Shown in pieces: positions 5,154 through 6,169 of a stretch of DNA of 6,169 nt. The notes under the pieces were generated by a model that saw nothing but the letters and a program-made list of their open reading frames with translations, had not been told where the DNA came from and did no database searches. The translations under genes were made by a program, and so were the position numbers. The stretch comes from Clostridia bacterium (GTDB lineage: Bacteria > Bacillota_A > Clostridia > Christensenellales > Borkfalkiaceae): NCBI GenBank assembly GCA_017507595.1, contig JAFWAM010000120.1, forward strand, positions 1 to 6,169, written 5' to 3'. Each line of letters begins with the position of its first letter. Positions within the stretch are counted from its first letter, which is position 1.

Positions 5154-5189
5154 AAAGTGGTCGATAATCGGCTTATAGCCCCACTTTTT
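5154..5189 (+). terminator. Terminator-like hairpin after the aldo/keto reductase, containing 3'-end element copy 3
   Basis: AAAGTGG (5154-5160) pairs with CCACTTT (5181-5187) as an outer stem. Inside it GGCT-TAT-AGCC (5170-5180) forms an inner stem, leaving a one-sided 9-nt bulge that contains GATAAT. Five T's end the structure at 5189. Positions 5163-5188 are copy 3 of the 26-nt element also found at 241-266 and 2815-2840. The short T-run suggests partial termination. That would leave read-through as the supply for thioredoxin, whose upstream region has no clear promoter. Confidence 0.6.
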
Positions 5190-5220
5190 GGCAAATTTTA
5201 ACAATGAGAGGTAACAAAAT

Positions 5221-5568
5221 ATGAAGGTTTTATCATTAACGCAGGACAATTTTGCGGAAAAAATCGCAAAAAGTCAGCTTCCCGTCTTGGTTGACTTCTG
5301 GGCACCCTGGTGCGGCCCGTGCAAAAGCATGGCCCCCATTTTAGACGAGGTCGCCGAAGAATACGACGGCAAGATGCTGGTTGGCAAGGTCAACGTTGAC
5401 GAAGAAGAAATGCTCGCCCGTATGTTCGGCATAAGAAGCATTCCCTTTTTCGTAATTTTCGAAGACGGCAAGCCGTCAAGATCAATGGTTGGCAGCGTCA
5501 CTAAGGAGCAGTTTATTAAATTTATTGAAAACGCTCAGGAAGACCCCGCCGAGGGAGAGGATAAATGA
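5221..5568 (+). CDS. trxA: Thioredoxin
   Basis: A 115-residue cytosolic thiol-disulfide reductant with the classical active site W30-C31-G-P-C34-K, the buried D25 in VDFWAPW and the cis-proline P75. The residue after that proline is F76, where most thioredoxins have T (SIPT), which may alter partner choice. The acidic tail EDPAEGEDK after residue 106 extends slightly past the usual end. ATG 5221 follows GAGAGGTAAC with 5-nt spacing. The start of the nicotinamidase-like gene overlaps its TGA (ATGA at 5565-5568), so translation of the two is probably coupled. No promoter is recognised in the 86-nt gap after the aldo/keto reductase, so expression may rely on read-through from 4042-4070. No thioredoxin reductase gene lies in this window. 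Confidence 0.92.
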   Translation: MKVLSLTQDNFAEKIAKSQLPVLVDFWAPWCGPCKSMAPILDEVAEEYDGKMLVGKVNVDEEEMLARMFGIRSIPFFVIFEDGKPSRSMVGSVTKEQFIKFIENAQEDPAEGEDK

Positions 5569-6062
5569 GGACCCTTATCGTCGTTGACATGCAAAACGAC
5601 TTTATCGACGGCGCCCTGGGCACCAAGGAGGCCCAAGCCATCGTCCCCGCCGTCAGAAAAAAGATAGACGGCTATCTTGCCGCAGGCGACAGGGTCATCT
5701 TTACCCGTGATACCCACGGCGAGGATTATCTTTCCACTCACGAAGGAAAGCTTCTTCCCGTCCCCCACTGCATAAAGGGCACCTTTGGCTGGCAAATAGA
5801 AAAAACCCTTGACAGGGAAGGTTGCATCCACGTTGACAAGGGGCAGTTCGGCTATCTTGACTGGCTTGATTTTGATTTGGAAAACGTTGAGATAATCGGC
5901 TTATGCACCGACATTTGCGTTATATCAAACGCCCTTATCATCCGCGCCCAGTATCCGGAGATGGATATTAAGGTGGACTCTTCTTGCTGTGCGGGCGTGA
6001 CGCCTGACACCCACGAGGCGGCGCTTCTTGCCATGAAGACCTGTCAGATAGAGGTCCTTTAA
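5565..6062 (+). CDS. Nicotinamidase / isochorismatase-family cysteine hydrolase
   Basis: Predicted 165-residue cytosolic amidohydrolase. The triad of the family is present: D8 in VVDMQNDF, K92 in VDKGQFGY and C118 in GLCTDICV. Metal-site residues typical of true nicotinamidases are also visible: D49 and H51 in TRDTH, with H59 and H68 as further candidates. D8, D49 and H51 fall at the same numbers as in Mycobacterium tuberculosis PncA. Nicotinamidase activity (nicotinamide to nicotinic acid, NAD salvage) is therefore the best guess, though the protein is somewhat shorter than the usual 180-210 residues and a relative acting on another amide is possible. It contains seven cysteines, including the vicinal pair C141-C142. 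ATG 5565 overlaps the thioredoxin stop by 4 nt and is preceded by AGGGAGAGG (5552-5560). Confidence 0.88.
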   Translation: MRTLIVVDMQNDFIDGALGTKEAQAIVPAVRKKIDGYLAAGDRVIFTRDTHGEDYLSTHEGKLLPVPHCIKGTFGWQIEKTLDREGCIHVDKGQFGYLDWLDFDLENVEIIGLCTDICVISNALIIRAQYPEMDIKVDSSCCAGVTPDTHEAALLAMKTCQIEVL

Positions 6063-6065
6063 GGC

Positions 6066-6093
6066 GCCCTCCGTTTTTTTTGGCGGGGGCTTT
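6066..6093 (+). terminator. Possible imperfect terminator after the nicotinamidase-like gene
   Basis: GCCCTC (6066-6071) can pair with GGGGGC (6085-6090), including one T-G wobble, around a T-rich loop, followed by a weak TTTAT tail. It starts 3 nt after the TAA stop codon, where a terminator is expected. The T-run sits in the loop rather than after the stem, which lowers confidence. Confidence 0.4.
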
Positions 6094-6118
6094 ATCCGTC
6101 CGCCGGCGTTGGCGCGAT

Positions 6119-6133
6119 CAACAAATATTGTTG
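6119..6133. repeat. Perfect 6-bp palindrome CAACAA-ATA-TTGTTG
   Basis: A perfect inverted repeat with a 3-nt centre in non-coding DNA downstream of the nicotinamidase-like gene. Its size and A/T-rich centre would suit a dimeric repressor site for a gene beyond the window, but no such gene is visible here. Confidence 0.3.
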
Positions 6134-6140
6134 CGAAAGG

Positions 6141-6169
6141 GGTCTGCACTGCCTGAAAAAAAGCAGACC
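6141..6169. repeat. 7-bp inverted repeat ending at the window edge
   Basis: GGTCTGC (6141-6147) and GCAGACC (6163-6169) are perfect inverted repeats around a 15-nt loop that ends in seven A's. The right arm stops exactly at the last base of the window, so the stem may continue. On the minus strand the T-run falls in the loop, so this is not a standard terminator as far as it can be seen. No start codon or reading frame is apparent in 6063-6169. Confidence 0.35.

Noticed and set aside
5891..5904. GATAATCGGCTTAT inside the nicotinamidase-like gene, a 14-nt match to the 3'-end hairpin element
   Set aside because: It encodes part of the conserved EIIGLCTDICV active-site segment, lacks the AGCC arm and ACTTTT tail, and so cannot fold like the element. 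The match is surprising in length, but the protein motif constrains most of the bases.

Overview
The window looks like chromosomal DNA from a low-to-intermediate GC member of the Bacillota, probably an uncultured gut-type Clostridia. The reasons are strong AGGRG-type ribosome binding sites, TTG and GTG starts, consensus sigma-A promoters (TTGACA-N17-TATAAT or TAAAAT), an oxygen-sensitive type of Fe-S aldo/keto reductase, and a palindromic intergenic element at 59-117 of a kind I recall from gut Firmicutes. This is inferred from style and families; no rRNA or other taxonomic marker is present.

Layout. Positions 1-296 hold no gene. They contain a two-hairpin repeat (59-117), a 9-bp hairpin (132-152), tandem heptamers (184-204), a minus-strand terminator (204-235) and copy 1 of a 26-nt hairpin element (241-266). 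Next is a minus-strand operon: a three-domain GNAT-MazG-GNAT protein (2355 down to 1015) followed by a PHP-domain metallohydrolase (992 down to 297). Divergent from it, a small ASCH-domain gene (2433-2777) has its own perfect promoter and a terminator that overlaps its stop codon. A second minus-strand operon holds an uncharacterised 118-residue protein (3897 down to 3541) and an AlkD-family DNA alkylation repair protein (3519 down to 2839). It is driven by a near-consensus promoter in the divergent 3898-4105 gap. The opposite promoter in that gap drives a ferredoxin-tailed aldo/keto reductase (4106-5134). Thioredoxin (5221-5568) and a nicotinamidase-type cysteine hydrolase (5565-6062) follow, overlapping each other by 4 nt. 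The last 107 bases contain three inverted repeats and no gene.

How the genes may work together. The right half reads as a redox and NAD-related cluster (Fe-S oxidoreductase, thioredoxin, nicotinamidase-like hydrolase). The left half groups functions that clean up or repair nucleotides and nucleic acids: a MazG-type pyrophosphohydrolase domain, a PHP phosphoesterase, an ASCH protein and an alkylated-base glycosylase. The least ordinary items are the GNAT-MazG-GNAT fusion and a 26-nt hairpin element found at the 3' end of three different genes, always in the sense orientation, with one compensatory base-pair change. I found no evidence for a phage, CRISPR array, transposase or classical defence system.
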